Shown: positions 22,371-35,300 of the stretch, piece after piece
Numbering within the stretch: the first letter of the stretch is position 1
Layout: each line of letters opens with the position of its first letter
Made by a program: the position numbers and the translations under genes
Assembly: GCA_005408345.1 (NCBI GenBank)
Contig: SEMN01000322.1
Location: 519,250-583,249, forward strand
Direction: 5' to 3'
DNA: 64,000 nucleotides
Origin: Macquaria australasica
Taxonomy: Eukaryota; Chordata; Actinopteri; Centrarchiformes; Percichthyidae
Notes under the pieces: generated by a model
Seen by the model: only the letters and a program-made list of their open reading frames with translations
What the model was told of the DNA's origin: nothing
The model's database searches: none

Positions 22371-22985
22371 CAGGCCGTCACTGATTTAAAGTTTAAAGTT
22401 TTTGGCAGTACTTGCTCTGCTTGTTAAATAGTTGAATCTAAAAGATTCTGCTTCATAAGATCACAAGACAGAATATACTTGGCACGACCACTAAGATATG
22501 AAATATTCAGACTAAAGATACAATCCTACAAAATATACCATTGCATGTGAATTTTAATTGGGGAGCAAAGCAAGATGGTGGTGGTATATTCATCAAGAGC
22601 AGCAGTATGTGGCATGGAAAAACATCAAGGTGTAAACAGCAGTTGGACATGGACCCAAGCGCAGGTAAATTAAGGAGACTGTAAATGCACTTTAACACTG
22701 TGACCACCGAAGCTGGTTAAAACAGACTTGGTCACTCTGGCAGACAACAACACATAGAACTTGATGACGAAATAAATGATGCTTCACTATAGACCTCAGA
22801 TACACATTTGTGAAGCCAGACTAGGGAGATGTATTCAAGACTCTGCAAGTAGCACATATATCCTCAAAATCAGGGTCAAATCAATGATTATTAAACTCCT
22901 GCTGGCAGTCTTGATATCATGATGTATAAGGAGATGACAATTTGAATGAACTTCCTGGCTTGACCTAGAGTCATTCATATACAAT
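22371..22985. other. Noncoding sequence
   Basis: The phrase TTGGACATGGACCCAAGCGC near 22643 resembles the start of a common fish repeat; otherwise nothing is recognised. Confidence 0.4.
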
Positions 22986-22989
22986 TTAA

Positions 22990-23312
22990 ATCAAATTTTA
23001 GAGGTGGCACCACTGCATATCCCCCTCTGAGAATCTGTCTGGGTCTTTACCCATGGGGTCAACCTCTGACTGTTGTTTGTGCCTATGCACCAAACAGCAG
23101 TCTCAGAGTCTCTGGGTGGGGTCCTGGACACGATATTGGGTGGCTGGGCTCACCCTTAGAGATAGAGTAAGGAGCTCTGACATATGGAGGGAGCTCGGAG
23201 TAGAGCTCGTGTTGAAAGGAGCCAGCTGAGGTGGTTCAGGCATCTGATCAGGATGCCTCCTGGGCGACTTCCTTTGAAGGTTTTCCGGGCGTGTCCAACT
23301 GATAGGATTTGC
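22990..23312 (+). mobile_element. RTE-clade (Rex3/Expander-like) LINE with large internal deletion
   Basis: The first part encodes VCAYAPNSS at 23075-23101, the style of an RTE-type endonuclease domain. From about 23140 the sequence jumps to the region near the 3' end: GGGTGGCTGGGCTCACCC, AGAGATAGAGTAAGGAGC, then a frame encoding QLRWF and RMPPGRLP at about 23220-23280. The reverse transcriptase between these parts is missing. In-frame stops are present. A different 3' fragment of the same type lies at 43592-43780. Confidence 0.7.
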
Positions 23313-25089
23313 TAAAAACATCTTTAAACAAGCAAAAGATTTGTGGTGATTCTGAGTTGTATGACTCTTCATCATTAAGAGCACAAAAACAAACTTACTG
23401 GAGGAAATAAACTGGAGTTCCTGACTGAAGTCTCAGCATGAGCTGTCACACATAAATAGGTATTATTGGCACATTCTATACATACAACAAAGTCACACAA
23501 TCTTTGTTTCTTGTTTATGTAAAGGGAAATTGGGTATTTTTGGATACATGTGTTGCCTTTGAGCCTTTTGTATAACTGAATTGCATTTTCCCAAACAGAG
23601 AAACTAAACTTGATGTTTAGACTTGATTGTATCATGGAGGCTGCCAGTGTCAGACAGACTTGTGTTCTTGGTTTAAAAAGACATTTTAAAGTTTCACAGG
23701 CTGTAGTTAGTAAAAAGAGCCCCTCACATAATTTAATGTTCATGCATCACTGAAGGCACCCTAAAGGAAATTAAGAAGTAATTGGATAACAGAACAGATA
23801 AAAGCACGGGATAAAAGAAGCCCAATAACATTTCTAAATATGTGACTTCTTGATCTGAGAAGTCTGAGGTTTAAATGCTCAAACTGGAAGTTTAGTCAAC
23901 AAATGTATTATTTTAGTGATTGTGTAATACCAATATTATTTACCCTATTGATGTTCTCACGAAAATAAGGCTCCCCAACCCCCACAGCATATCTACAAAC
24001 ATCTCTCTATCTTTTACAACCCCTATCCACTCTTCATTCATCTACTCCTTTTACTCATGCTGTGTGTCCCTCATTCCCTCAGCTACAACGTGAAACATTA
24101 TGAATCATCTTCAACAAGTTCCCATATGAGACTGTGAGCAATAGTGTGAAGTCGATCTAAATTCATCTTCAGGCCCGCTGGAGGCAGCCAGCTTGGCTTT
24201 TACAAAAAGACAACATGACATCATTCAGTCGGGCGCTTTAAAGAGGAGAGATAACGCTCATCATCTGGACATCACAACATCCTCGTCACAGCTTTTTGTC
24301 AGCACACGCTCCATAAATTCAAGCCAAGAGGAGACTGACGTAAAGCCTAACGTCTGTAAAAGCACTATGGCAACCTCAGCTCAATCAAAACGATAGAATC
24401 ACCTTATTGAGTCTCATATTTTGTATTGTGGAGGATTTGCTTGCTTTGGTGAGCTCATAACCAGTGAAAAACAAATTTATCTTATATCCTTCTTCTCTGA
24501 AATAGATCAGACTTCTGTGTTTTCTCTGTGCATGTGTGCAAAATGACAAGAGTCTCTGATACGGTAGCTGCATGATGCTTGTAAATTTCAGCTGTGTGAA
24601 TCTTTTATGTCAGATCATTTTCTCGTTGAAATTAACCAGACTGAAATCTGAAATCTGCGCAGAGAAAGAAATAAAAAAGGAAAGCAATTATTGTTCTTTA
24701 CAGTTAGGGAATTGACGCTACAAAAAGTGTACTGAGGCATAAATAGAATTAAACTAGTTATGCCATCTGTATGTGACTGAGATACTTCCTCCTCTGTATT
24801 GTCAATTTGTCATTAATCTGGTGATGACACAAAATGAAAGGTAATGGAAGAAATGTCCACCTGACGTTCTGAGAGCTCTGCAGTAATTATACACACTCAA
24901 AAGTATTTTATACTGTATGTTAATATGGTTAAATGATATACCTTAGTCCACTCATGTTAATGTAAGACATTGTATAAATGTTGGGCAAATCAGTTAAAAT
25001 ACCTTTTAAAGGGAAATGTATATTCAAGTGAAATCAACTTGAATAAATTGTTTACACTAAACTGAAAAATAATTTACAGCCGACATGAG
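23313..25089. other. Noncoding sequence
   Basis: I see no exon or element. Positions 24080-24390 are of higher complexity, with a short plus-strand frame lacking any recognisable motif. Confidence 0.45.
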
Positions 25090-25520
25090 TAACACACACG
25101 ATCTAAACATGAAAAATGTGATTAGTTACTAAGGAACGAGAGAGGAACAAATTAGCAATGACCTGATAATTAATGAATCGTTAATGAGTAGTTCCTGAAA
25201 AACTCCAAATTGAGTATATAGTAGATGATGAGTTACTAGAGAGCGGACTGGGAGATACTATATTAATGAGTCATTAGTTAATGATTAGTTCATAATAGAA
25301 TAATGAACACTTTCTTCATATGTCTAGTACTAGAACTAGTAGCCATTCATTACTAATTACTTAATAATTAGCTGTTTGTGCACCCCTGAGTAAAGTGGTG
25401 TAGTCCTTCGTTACTTCACGATTATCTGGCCATTACTTAATGGAAGTTTTGATTGGACTTTAATAGTTTAATAGTTGTCCAACCACAACTTCCATAAAGT
25501 AATGTGATGAATTGTGGAGT
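25090..25520. repeat. AT-rich palindromic dispersed repeat
   Basis: Dense TAATGA/TCATTA motifs in both orientations (for example AATTAATGAATCGTTAATGA near 25166, ATTAATGAGTCATTAG near 25262 and ATTACTTAATAATTAG near 25355) with ACTAGAACTAGTAG near 25330. The phrase TGTGCACCCCTGAGTAAAG and the overall text match a common fish repeat. The many inverted motifs suggest a MITE, but clean terminal arms were not identified. Confidence 0.55.
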
Positions 25521-25937
25521 TTACAAAGTAGATCTTTGTCACAATTTTAGAGTTTTACATGGCAACGTGTGAGAGGGGATCAGGGATTCGGGCTAGAGTG
25601 ATGATAAGAATGAATGTTTAAAATTATACCCTAGAAGGAGCAAAAAGGACCATGGTGGAAGCTGCCAAAACTCTTTGATTTCGTGGTTTCTTAACAAAGC
25701 ACGGTCTATTTAACGACAGGAGGCTATTCTTCAGAAACAGAGACCTTAAAATGCTTTCTCAAAACAAATTCCCATTGGATAGGCCATTTCTCATTCCTCT
25801 CTCCTCTTTAAATACCTCGCTAAAGACCCTCCACATTTTTGGTCACAGCGTGGCTCCCCGAAAGTGGCGACGATTTTGTTCTCAGCTTCTAAGAATTTCA
25901 GAGACAAGAGAAGGACACAAAAATTGGCCTCACATTT

Positions 25938-25953
25938 AAAAAAAAAAAAAAAA
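25938..25953. repeat. Poly-A run
   Basis: Sixteen or so consecutive As. No SINE body precedes them. Confidence 0.9.
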
Positions 25954-26181
25954 AGTCCTGTTGGCAGAAATCATCAAACTATTCCCAGCTTGGCTCATTT
26001 GTCCAGGAATGTGTAGTCTAAACATAACTGCCAGAAAACAGCCACGTACACCACGCATGTGTGTCCAACTGTGTGAAAGGAGTTTTTGTGTGATTTTTGG
26101 GGCCCACTGTACTTTGTTTTGCATTTAACCAAGGACAAATAAAGGAATCTGAGACCAAAGAGCAGCAACCATTGGCAGGAT

Positions 26182-26212
26182 ATGTGTGTGTGTGTGTGTG
26201 TGTGGTGTGTGT
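26182..26212. repeat. (TG)n microsatellite
   Basis: TG repeats with one GG interruption near 26203. Confidence 0.95.
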
Positions 26213-26924
26213 TTTGCAACCCTCTTCTCTGTCTGGTTAACAGGGTCTCATTCCATCAGATTACAACTAACTCAAATGTATTATGTCTTTATCAAGTCAG
26301 AGTGAATTTTCTGTCTTGATCCGTACATTAGTTTGTGACAATAGAGATGATAAACCATTAAGTATGTTGTTAACACGAGTGATACAAACAGTAAAAAGTG
26401 CACTCCACTCGCTCGGTTGATATTAACAATAATGGTTTATTGGTACACGGGATGGGGCTGTTGTTAAAACCACGAGTGAAGAAGATGGACAATATTGAGT
26501 GACCAAAGAAAATACAAACACCCGTACCATACCGTGCCATTCAATGCAATACAGCTCTAAAACAACCTCGCTTAAACATTCATATTCATGTTGTGATGGG
26601 CTGCAGTATACTGAAAAGTGTTTCTAATATTTCGTCCACCACATTTTGTACATAGAGGAATGCTTTACAATATAATGCAATCCAAAGAATTACTATAGAG
26701 TTGAGTAAACACTTATTACCATTACTAGAATGACTAGAATTGCTACTATTAGTATCTGATACAGTGTCATCACCAATTTACAAGATTCACAAAGAGGCTC
26801 TACACAGTCATGGTCCACCCCGACAGGTGTTCTCACTTAATTTGCTTGATCAGACTTTTTCTCAGGACTGTGTCCAGACTGAGTTTGGTTGATATCACTC
26901 CACTCTGACACACCAGAGACTGGC
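26213..26924. other. Noncoding sequence
   Basis: Ordinary sequence; I see no gene or element. Confidence 0.45.
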
Positions 26925-27362
26925 GATGTGTAACGTTTCTAGGCAGATCAGAGACTCAGGCGCAGAGAAATTACACAGTAAACGAGGTAAGATTCAAAAA
27001 AAGGAAAAAACAGGCAGTCATACACGGGTGATCAGTCCAACAAGCAAACAAATCCAGGCAGAGAGTAGGCGAAATCCAAAAACCAGAGAACAAGGAAGTC
27101 CAGAAACCAAGGAGACTAACACTAGGAATGCTGGAAAGCGATAAACACACTGAAGAACAAAGACAATCTAGCAAAGGAGCTAGCAGTAACAGCGGAGGAT
27201 ATAACGGGGTTGGCTGAAGGCACGCCCAGGGGCAGGTGAGTGGATGCAGGTGTGACTAATCAGGAGTGGGAGAAACACAGACAGGAACTGAAACGACAGG
27301 AAAGGTTAGTCTCCAAAATAAAACAGGAAACACAACAGGCAAAGACTAACGGGATGTTACAC
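26925..27362. repeat. Purine-rich dispersed repeat, member 2
   Basis: Begins near GTGTAAC at 26928-26934 and ends at GTTACAC at about 27355-27361, a 7 bp terminal inverted match. Internal phrases CCAACAAGCAAACAAATCC, AATCCAAAAACCAGAGAAC and GGCAGGTGAGTGGATGCAGG match a widespread teleost repeat, and the order of motifs parallels 10856-11215. The plus and minus frames are low-complexity. Class unknown. Confidence 0.5.
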
Positions 27363-28315
27363 GACGTGCATCCGCACATCTTTGCAAAATAAATGGTGCT
27401 AGAAGCTTGGTATTGTTGTGACTACTTGCGAGGCTAGTTGGTGACCTACTGTATCCAGGGCGCTAACTGCAGACATGCTAGTCAGCCAGTAATATGCTAA
27501 CACTAGTCAGTCACAATCGTGCTTCAAACTAGCTGGCTTGCTAATGGTCAGTCTGCAATGCAAACGGTGCAAATTTGCGTCACCAAAGTTGAACTTGACG
27601 TGAAAGATTCAGGCAAATTTACCTCCATCCCCACTGAATGCTGACGAATCAGCTAATAACTCAGAGATTATCCTGCTGAGGACTGAAATGTCACACACAG
27701 CATGATCTGATATCTCCTAAGCTCTTGTATCAATATATGCATATTAATACAGTATGCGCTGATACACACCAGAAAAACAAGGATAAAAACAACAAACAGA
27801 CAATATACAATGTAATGTTTAATGTAGATAGACTAACAGGCACCTATCAGGTCCCTCTCACAAGAAATCATCAGAAAACATTATTATTAACACTCATCAC
27901 AGGAAGATGGCCTAAGGTAGTTCAGATCAACATGTTTAACAGGTTTCATTTCTCACTTAGAGAGGAGCGATACTATCTTGTATAACTTGGCTTTTGACAG
28001 CAGCATCTCTGCTCCCAGTCTCTCCTGCATATTGGAAGACCAAATATAGAAATACATGAGAGCGCTAATTAGGTTTCAGTTGCCGTTCCTTGTGTCTTTG
28101 CAGCAACAGAACAATATGCAACTCCACCTCAGGCAACAGCACGTGCAAAGCTGATGGATCTAACAATAATGGCCTCCCAATGTAATAATGTGCTGAGGAA
28201 GGCCAGACACGTGAAAAAGAAACTGCCACGTACACTTTGAATCTAGGATTGGTTTCCCATGGATACAAAGCAGTGGGTGTACACACAGACTCACACTCAC
28301 ACACAAACACATGAC
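27363..28315. other. Noncoding sequence
   Basis: Two CACGTG E-box palindromes (28140-28145, 28208-28213) and a CTAATTAG motif near 28064 lie in a moderately complex stretch. Regulatory function is speculative. No exon is seen. Confidence 0.35.
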
Positions 28316-28378
<63 letters not shown>

Positions 28379-28380
28379 TC
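28316..28380. repeat. (CTTT)n microsatellite
   Basis: Sixteen perfect CTTT units, a purine/pyrimidine mirror repeat able to form triplex DNA. The minus-strand Lys/Glu frame through it is an artefact. Confidence 0.98.
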
Positions 28381-29195
28381 GCTGACCTCGTTCTACTAAA
28401 AGTGTTAATGGAGTTTGGTCTGTTTGTCCACAGTGATGTCATCACCCTAGAGGTCATGGGTAAAGTACAGAGGGAGGAAGTTGTGAATCGAGGGTCGAGG
28501 GCGTGATGGAGGGACAGAGCGAGGCCTGACCAAGGTTAAAGTTAAGCAAGAGATCTTCCTGTGATTCTGCCCTGCTTCCATTTCTGACATGTTCAATCAC
28601 ACCAGCAGTCGGATGTCTTTGCTCCAACTTGAAGTGGAAAAGTTTGTTGTATTTTTGTATTTTGTCCGTTTAGGGTCACACCGACCATTTACAACTGAAC
28701 CAGGGCTCGTAAACAAAAATCACAGGTCTTGAAACTCTGACGAGAAGGTTATGCTATTGACCCTGATTACTTAGCACGATATCTCAAAAATCCGATACAG
28801 AAAGTTAGACCATGGACCAATGAACATATAATTATTTTAGTTTTGGATTTCAGTCAGGGTCAGGGCTAGGATTAGGGTTAGAGTTTACCAGTGCAAGCTA
28901 GGGCATTTTTGAACATGCTGCATTCATCTTAATAAATAAAAACTGGCTGCTTGGCTGAATGCTGTAGTGCTCTCTGAGTGCAGACCCGCTGTGTGTCTTG
29001 CTTGTGCCAAGGACAAGATGATCCCCAAAAGCCTCCGACAAATTATTCCAGCAGATTATTTTAAGGTTAGAAGGTCCTTTTGGACCCACCCTTGACCCAG
29101 GGCCCGGGACAACTGACCCTGTGTTCCCCCGGTGTCGGAGTGTTCTGCAGTGTATATAAATGGTTTAATTCCTGGACATAGTTTTGATAAGCTTA
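28381..29195. other. Noncoding sequence
   Basis: A short GTCAGGGTCAGGGCTAGG then ATTAGGGTTAG patch near 28853-28884 resembles degenerate telomere repeat but is too short to call. Nothing else is recognised. Confidence 0.4.
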
Positions 29196-29570
29196 TTTAA
29201 AGGACCAGTGTGTAAGATTTAGGAGGATCTATTGGCAGAAATGGAATATAACATTCAAGTATGTTTTCGTTCGTGTATAACCTGAAAATAAGAATCGTGT
29301 TTTCGTTACCTTAGAATGACCCCATTATATCTACAGAGGGAGCGGGCCCTCTTCCACGGAGCCCATCATGTTGCATTGCAATGTTTCTACAGTAGCCCAG
29401 AATGGACAAACCAAACACTTGGTCTAGAGAGGGTCTTTAGCATTTTTCGTGAGTTTCGCTGCCACCTTAGGGTCTCTTACATGCTTGGAAGGGGAGGGTG
29501 AGCGGGGGGGTTATCAGTTGGTTGCAACCTCACTGCTAGATGCCACTAAATCATCCATACTAACATTATC
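29196..29570. mobile_element. Teleost MITE with AAAGGACCAGTGTGTAAG terminus
   Basis: The left end, TTTAAAGGACCAGTGTGTAA, is a hallmark of a very common fish MITE. The interior phrases TCTATTGGCAGAAATGG, TTACCTTAGAATGACCCC, GAGCGGGCCCTCTTCCACGG and ACAGTAGCCCAGAATGG match it. The right end is eroded: CTAGATGCCACTAAATC is present but the terminal arm that should mirror the left end is only partly recognisable. No coding capacity. Superfamily uncertain. Confidence 0.8.
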
Positions 29571-30174
29571 ATCAGCTTTGTTTACGTGGCTGGAATCTCA
29601 GTTTACACTACCTCACTGCCCTGTTACTCTTCACATACCTCTTACTGCTGCTGTACTCCCATGTTCACACTAAATTATCATCATTGTTAGTAGCATTATG
29701 AGCATATAATGGATTCTTGCACCACTGTGTTGAGTTATTTATGAGCAAAATGTCCACTATCCTAAAATTCAGTGCTTCACTGTTTGAATTTTGGTGGCAC
29801 GAAGAATCAAGACACATTTAATTAAAGTCTCTAACTTTAGCTAAACACAATGACATTGTCCCCACTTATTGTCACAATTAATTATCTTTGGTCTTCTCAC
29901 TAAAAGAATAAATAAAGAGTTCCATTTGAACTTCCACCAAGAGAAGGTTTTCTGAACCAAAATAAATTTTGTCTATTAGATCTGAACATGTTTTTTCATA
30001 CCTATAAATAACTCCAACCTGTGGCTTATTTGGTGTGCATCCCAATTCAACTTGCAGTGTGTTCGCTGCCCAAACAAACCACACTCATTTGAATAAACCG
30101 TTCCAAGAATGTTTTAAGTTCGAAATCTGAATTTCACTCCTCCCTTCTTTCACTCTACCTTGGCCTCATCTTAT
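29571..30174. other. Noncoding sequence
   Basis: Ordinary A+T-rich sequence with no recognised gene or element. Confidence 0.45.
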
Positions 30175-30555
30175 GCTTAAAGGCAGAATGAGTAGGATTT
30201 GACTAAAAAACAACGTATAGACTCAAAAATAATCCCTCTCAATCATCACTTGAACCACTAGAAGTGTGTGGCGGTGTCTGTATCTGCCTGTATTTTCTTA
30301 TTTTGTTGTGTTCGGGACGTTTCTGTGTGTTAACCTTTGGGCAGTGGGTGTGTAGCCCCCAGTCAATAACAGCACGCAGGGTGTGAGGGCGGGACTCTAT
30401 AAAAACGTATCGACCAGGTACCAGATCGAAAGCACGCATCCAAGAGGAAGCTACGAGCCGTGGAGGAGGGGCCAACTCTGAATGTTGTTTGTTTAAAGGC
30501 AGAATGAGTAGGATTTGTTACAAACTAACAAATCCTACTTATTCTGCCTTTAAGC
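30175..30555. mobile_element. TTAA-bordered MITE with an extra internal terminus
   Basis: The terminal inverted repeats are 27 bp with one mismatch: 30175-30201 (GCTTAAAGGCAGAATGAGTA plus GGATTTG) and 30529-30555. A third copy of the arm, in the left-arm orientation, lies at 30493-30517, only 11 bp from the right arm. Both tips carry TTAA, consistent with, but not proof of, piggyBac-type TTAA targeting. The interior is noncoding and relatively GC-rich around 30340-30470. Confidence 0.8.
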
Positions 30556-31540
30556 TTTCAGTCTCCCTCTTCTTCAGTGTGTACTGGAGTTAAATGTCTT
30601 TCTCACTGAGTAGAAGAGTGATCAAATCTGTGACACTGCAGTCAAGATGATGGTTGCTCAAACCACTGTCACACCTCCTCTTTCTGATGGTGATAAAGGG
30701 AGTGGGAGACGTTCTGGTGGCTCTTTGGACTCTGTGTACAGTGACGCGGTGATACAAAAGGTTCAAGATGGAGCTCATAACAGTTTCAGCGCATCATTTC
30801 CCACTGTCTTATCTTCCACTCTGCTCTCTGGCGGAGCAGAAACACCATGAATTATCTCTACAAAGAAATAAATCATGTGCTTGGAAATGCAGTTATTAAG
30901 TTACATAAATGTCAAGAGACTCTTTAAGGATGTAACCTGAACCTCAAGCAGAGACGTTGTTTTGCAGCTTGTTTTGATTCCCTACTATTACAGATATCTG
31001 GGACTCTGAGTATTACGGAGAAAAATTAGGTGGAAATTAAACTGTCGAGTTTTCCCCTGATGACATTTAAAGTTCTGTTTATCTACTAAGATGAATGCTT
31101 AGCTGATAATGTTTATCTCCCTCCCTCTGTCCTCCCACCACTGCCTCTCTTTTTCTTTCTGCCTCTATAAATATAGGGTCTTTTTTTCTTCATCACTTTT
31201 AAAAGGAAAATATTGTACTGCAATTTAAGATACATACATTATCTTAAAGTGTTATTTTCATATAAAAAGTGTTTTAAGTTACTTGTTTGAAGAATATTCC
31301 TGAACCTGCCTCATCCTGTCTTGTTTCAAGATATTGACATATTTAAACATTTAAATGAAAAACACATTGAAATATTCTTATTGTACTGCAAAATAAGGTT
31401 TTTAGCACTCAATTACAGACAGAAATGTTTTTATACGATCAAACTTTTTGCAGGTTAATCACTTAATAAAGTACTTTAGCTCGACCAGCTACAAAAATGC
31501 TGCTCACTTCAACCTCCAAGTCACATCTCAGTCTCGTCAA
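30556..31540. other. Noncoding sequence
   Basis: Overlapping short frames on both strands at 30590-30850 have no recognisable domain. The remainder is A+T-rich. Confidence 0.4.
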
Positions 31541-32010
31541 ACTTCGCTTTCTGTCTCCGTCTCTCTGTTTTGCTGTGTATTAAAATTCAGACTGCAGCCA
31601 AAATCAGCAGCACCGGGGTCTTATTTTAACCATAATCATTACTTCTACTAATCCATCACTCCATCCCTCTTTTGTCTCCTCCTCTTGCCCACCCTTTCCT
31701 CACTTTCCCTCCCTGAAGTCCAATTAAAAATCAAGTCATGATTTAGCCTCAAACAACTGAAAAACTGGAGAGTCTTAATTTATCCTTCCATCCATTATTA
31801 TCTGAACTAATGGGAAACAAACTCAGTGTTATCCCTCAGCATGATCTATGGACATTAATTAACTCGCCCATCTCCTCTCTCCTCCACCTCTCTCTCTCTT
31901 AAATTAAATATCAGGTTGTGATCTTGACAAGCTTAGTTTACCTTCTCTCTATCCTCCCTCTCTCTTTTTAAATTCAGGCTGTGTTCTGTCTAAAACCAGC
32001 AGTCTGTACT
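31541..32010. repeat. Recurring pyrimidine-tract plus AATT module
   Basis: A C/T-rich tract followed by an AATT-TCAG-like block recurs: AAAATTCAGACTGCAGCC near 31582, AATTAAAAATCAAGTCATG near 31721, AATTAAATATCAGGTTGTG near 31902 and AAATTCAGGCTGTGTTCTG near 31971. The phrase GACATTAATTAACTCGCCC at 31850 has a cousin, GACATTAATTGACTCATCC, at about 33447. Each looks like a splice-acceptor decoy. Origin unknown. Confidence 0.4.
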
Positions 32011-32374
32011 CGACCAAAGCTGCAAACTTTATTCTTTCAGGACTTTAAAGTCTTTTTTTCCCAACTCAGAACAGCTTCCAAAGCTGCTTTGACATGTATT
32101 TATATTGTTGCTATTTATATTTTTCATTACATTGAGGTGAGACTTGCCCTTGCTTGTGAGGTTGTTCTGCACTGCATGCCTGTCCTGGGGATACGGAGGG
32201 AAAAAAGTGTCAAACAAGTGACAAACGTGTTTCAGATTCACAAATGTTAATGACTATTTTTAAATAAATGATGGTAATTGCAAATTAATTTCCATACCTA
32301 CAAACAAGTTCCGTACCAGCCTATGTTTAAAAAAAGATCAAACAATTTTAAATACAAACCAAATTAGTTGAATG

Positions 32375-32394
32375 ATATATATATATATATATAT
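32375..32394. repeat. (AT)n microsatellite
   Basis: Ten AT units. Confidence 0.95.
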
Positions 32395-35300
32395 GTATTT
32401 GAATTGCTTGTTCTGCATACTGTCTAAAAATGGTTAAATCTACACTGTTATGCATTATTAAAACTGATAAAACGTAAAAAATGATTTTGTCCCTGAACAT
32501 TTTGCTTTAGAAAAAAAACACTCTCAAAATGTTTGAAAATGTCCAAACAACCCACAAAAAAGTGGATCCCGAAACGCACGTTTGTCACAAACACTGAAAC
32601 TCGTTCTTGACCTTTTGACAAAATAACTCTTGACAAAATAATCTTAATTTAAAGTCCACTTTCTATCTGAAGCTTTCAACGGCACATTGCTTACTTGTTA
32701 TGGAGTTACTACTTTGGTCATGTGGTGACAAATGAACCAACTTAATGACAACCATTCGCTGAAGAAGACCATGAAGATGTTGATGAAAGCTCCTGAGAAA
32801 AGCATTTCTCTCCATGAGGTAATTTTTTTTGTAACTAAATAAACCTTTTTCAATTCAAACCACAAAATTTGCTACACAAAACATCCCAACAGCTAAATTC
32901 TGGCTGATTCTTCTGTTCACATGCTTCAGCAGGACTTGCTGCCTTTTATTCAAAGTAACTCAAACAACTGGCCAATTATTAAGAAGAGGAGAGTAAAGAA
33001 GGAAGTGATCAATCAGAGCTTTTATCACAGGCAAATTTGTAAGTAATGGACAAAAACAATAATCAAAACAGCATTTCCTCCTCTTATCCTATCTTATCTC
33101 TTCACTCACATTATTCAGTGTCAGCTCAGATCCCTCATTAAACATGTCTGGTTGTGGTTGGGATCCTTGTTTAACATCTTGTTTTTGTAATATTACCTCC
33201 ACAAAAATGCTGTCTTATCTATAAAACAGAATTACTCTGCATCATTAATGGACTCTCTCATTTTCCTTTCTTTCCCGCCATAAAATAAAAGTAAAAACTA
33301 AAATAAAATTGTCTTATCTTAATCCCCTCTGTCCCTCTTCGTCTTAAAATTCATCTCATGGTCCATTTTTATCAATAAAATGTAATTTCTCCCAGGTGGT
33401 CGTTCTGGAAAGGGGAAACAATGTTTTCCTCCCACATCATTATTAGACATTAATTGACTCATCCTATCTTCTCCCCCCTTTCGGGTCTCCTATCTCGACT
33501 TGACTTGGCTTGATTAATTCATGCCTGCTGTACGTGTGGAATCTGGGGAGAAATTTAAAACAATCTCCAATCCTCTCTTTTTTTTAATCATCCCTTCCAC
33601 TGTATTCAGACAGGAAGTGAGGAAAAAGTTAGGCTTGCTTTACCGTACTTACATGATCATTTGAGCTGAATCATAATAAGATAAAGTGGTACAAAGACAC
33701 AGAACCTTGACTTAATACAACAGAAATCAGCCAGTGACATAATTTGAAGTTTTGGCTGACATCTTTGTTGAGACATCTTATTAGTTAATTAACTGTCCTT
33801 CTCCTTGTATTTTGATTTTAGTGCTTTTATGCACACAAATCTGTGGGCATGTATGCTTTCTGTGGTTCTGATTCACTGCAGCATGTGTGTGTCTGAGAGT
33901 GTGTTTGAGAAGTGTGAAAGGCCAGATAATAAAATATGATTTCCACATTCACATGCTCAGAAAAGTAAAACGACAAAATACAAACTAGCTATTGAAGCAT
34001 CATCAAGCACCTTTTAGCTGATATGTGTACATGAGCACATACGGCTCCAGTGGGAATAAAAACATTTAACCTTGACAGTGTAAAAGCCATTTAAACCCAG
34101 CCACACAGGGAAAATAACTCCTTAACCTTGGCAGTGTTAACGCTGCAATAGAGAAGATTTTTATGTGAAAATACGTCTCTCTTATCAAACTAAATGATGG
34201 CGGTGACACAGAGGAGTGTCCCATCTTCCCTTATTATGATCCTGCAGATTTGCTCTTTCTGCACAAATGGAATTCTTTCTGTCCATTTCTGCCAATTTCT
34301 GTTCACTGGCATGTAATTTTCTCTGAAAGCACATTCAATCTCTTGCAATTTTTGACCCGAACACCGTTTTTCTTATTTTTTCATCACCAAAATCTCATTT
34401 TTATGCTTAACTGCAAAGCTTCTTTGCCATTACAACATCTTGACCCATGCAAACAAACCTGAGAAGCATTTTTTTTCAACATATTGACATGTGGCAGCCA
34501 CAACAAGCCAAAAAAGAGTTTGAAAGTTCCAAAGCAAAGGCATAAAAGTCATAAAAACCTGCATGAAAGCATGACCAGGTCATGTTCACTCATATATTTA
34601 CCAATGTGTCTAATTACAGGGTGAGCAATCAATATACTTTTGAGAGTTTGGGCTTTAGTGTCTTCTGGACCCTTTAGGAATGTAATGGAGAGCTGCACTC
34701 AGCCAAGCAACATGTCTTCACTGAAGCAAGTTATGAGATTTTGGCTAGAATCGATTAGAATGATGGAAATGGTTAAATGGATAAAACTGGGTCCAGGTCG
34801 AGAAAAAGGGCTGAAGTTAGCTCTTAAGAGATAAATACAAATCTGTCTCCTAAAAGGCACAGAGTGACCTCTACATACAGCGAAGGCTGGACTCACAAAT
34901 ATAGATGAACTTTTGATTTTTTTACTTTAAGTGTTTGAAAGTCTTTAAGAGCCAAAGTGTTTCCTCTTACTGGGGCCACAGGTGCAGCTTTACAGTGATG
35001 CTCCTACCTGCTGAAACATTAATAGTTTTAGATATCAGTCTTTTACCCATTACATATAATTCTCACTTTCTTCTAATCAACGAGATCAGGATAAGATGTA
35101 GGCTAAGCCCTGATTTATGTCATTGTCTTGCAGATTAATACTCACAGGTCACAGAGAAACTTACATCCTGAACTTGCCAATTTATTTAATACTAATCATC
35201 ACTGTAACACAGGATGATTGTCAGATATCTCAAAGGTTAAATCCCTTTATGTTTGCAGGATCTGCGGTCAAATAAGTATACTGACTAGGTGCCATTATTG

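Noticed and set aside
28065..28457. 130-codon minus frame with Lys/Glu repeat
   Set aside because: Caused by the (CTTT)16 array.
28853..28887. Interstitial telomere-like TAGGG/CAGGG patch
   Set aside because: Only one clear TTAGGG; the rest is degenerate, which can occur by chance.
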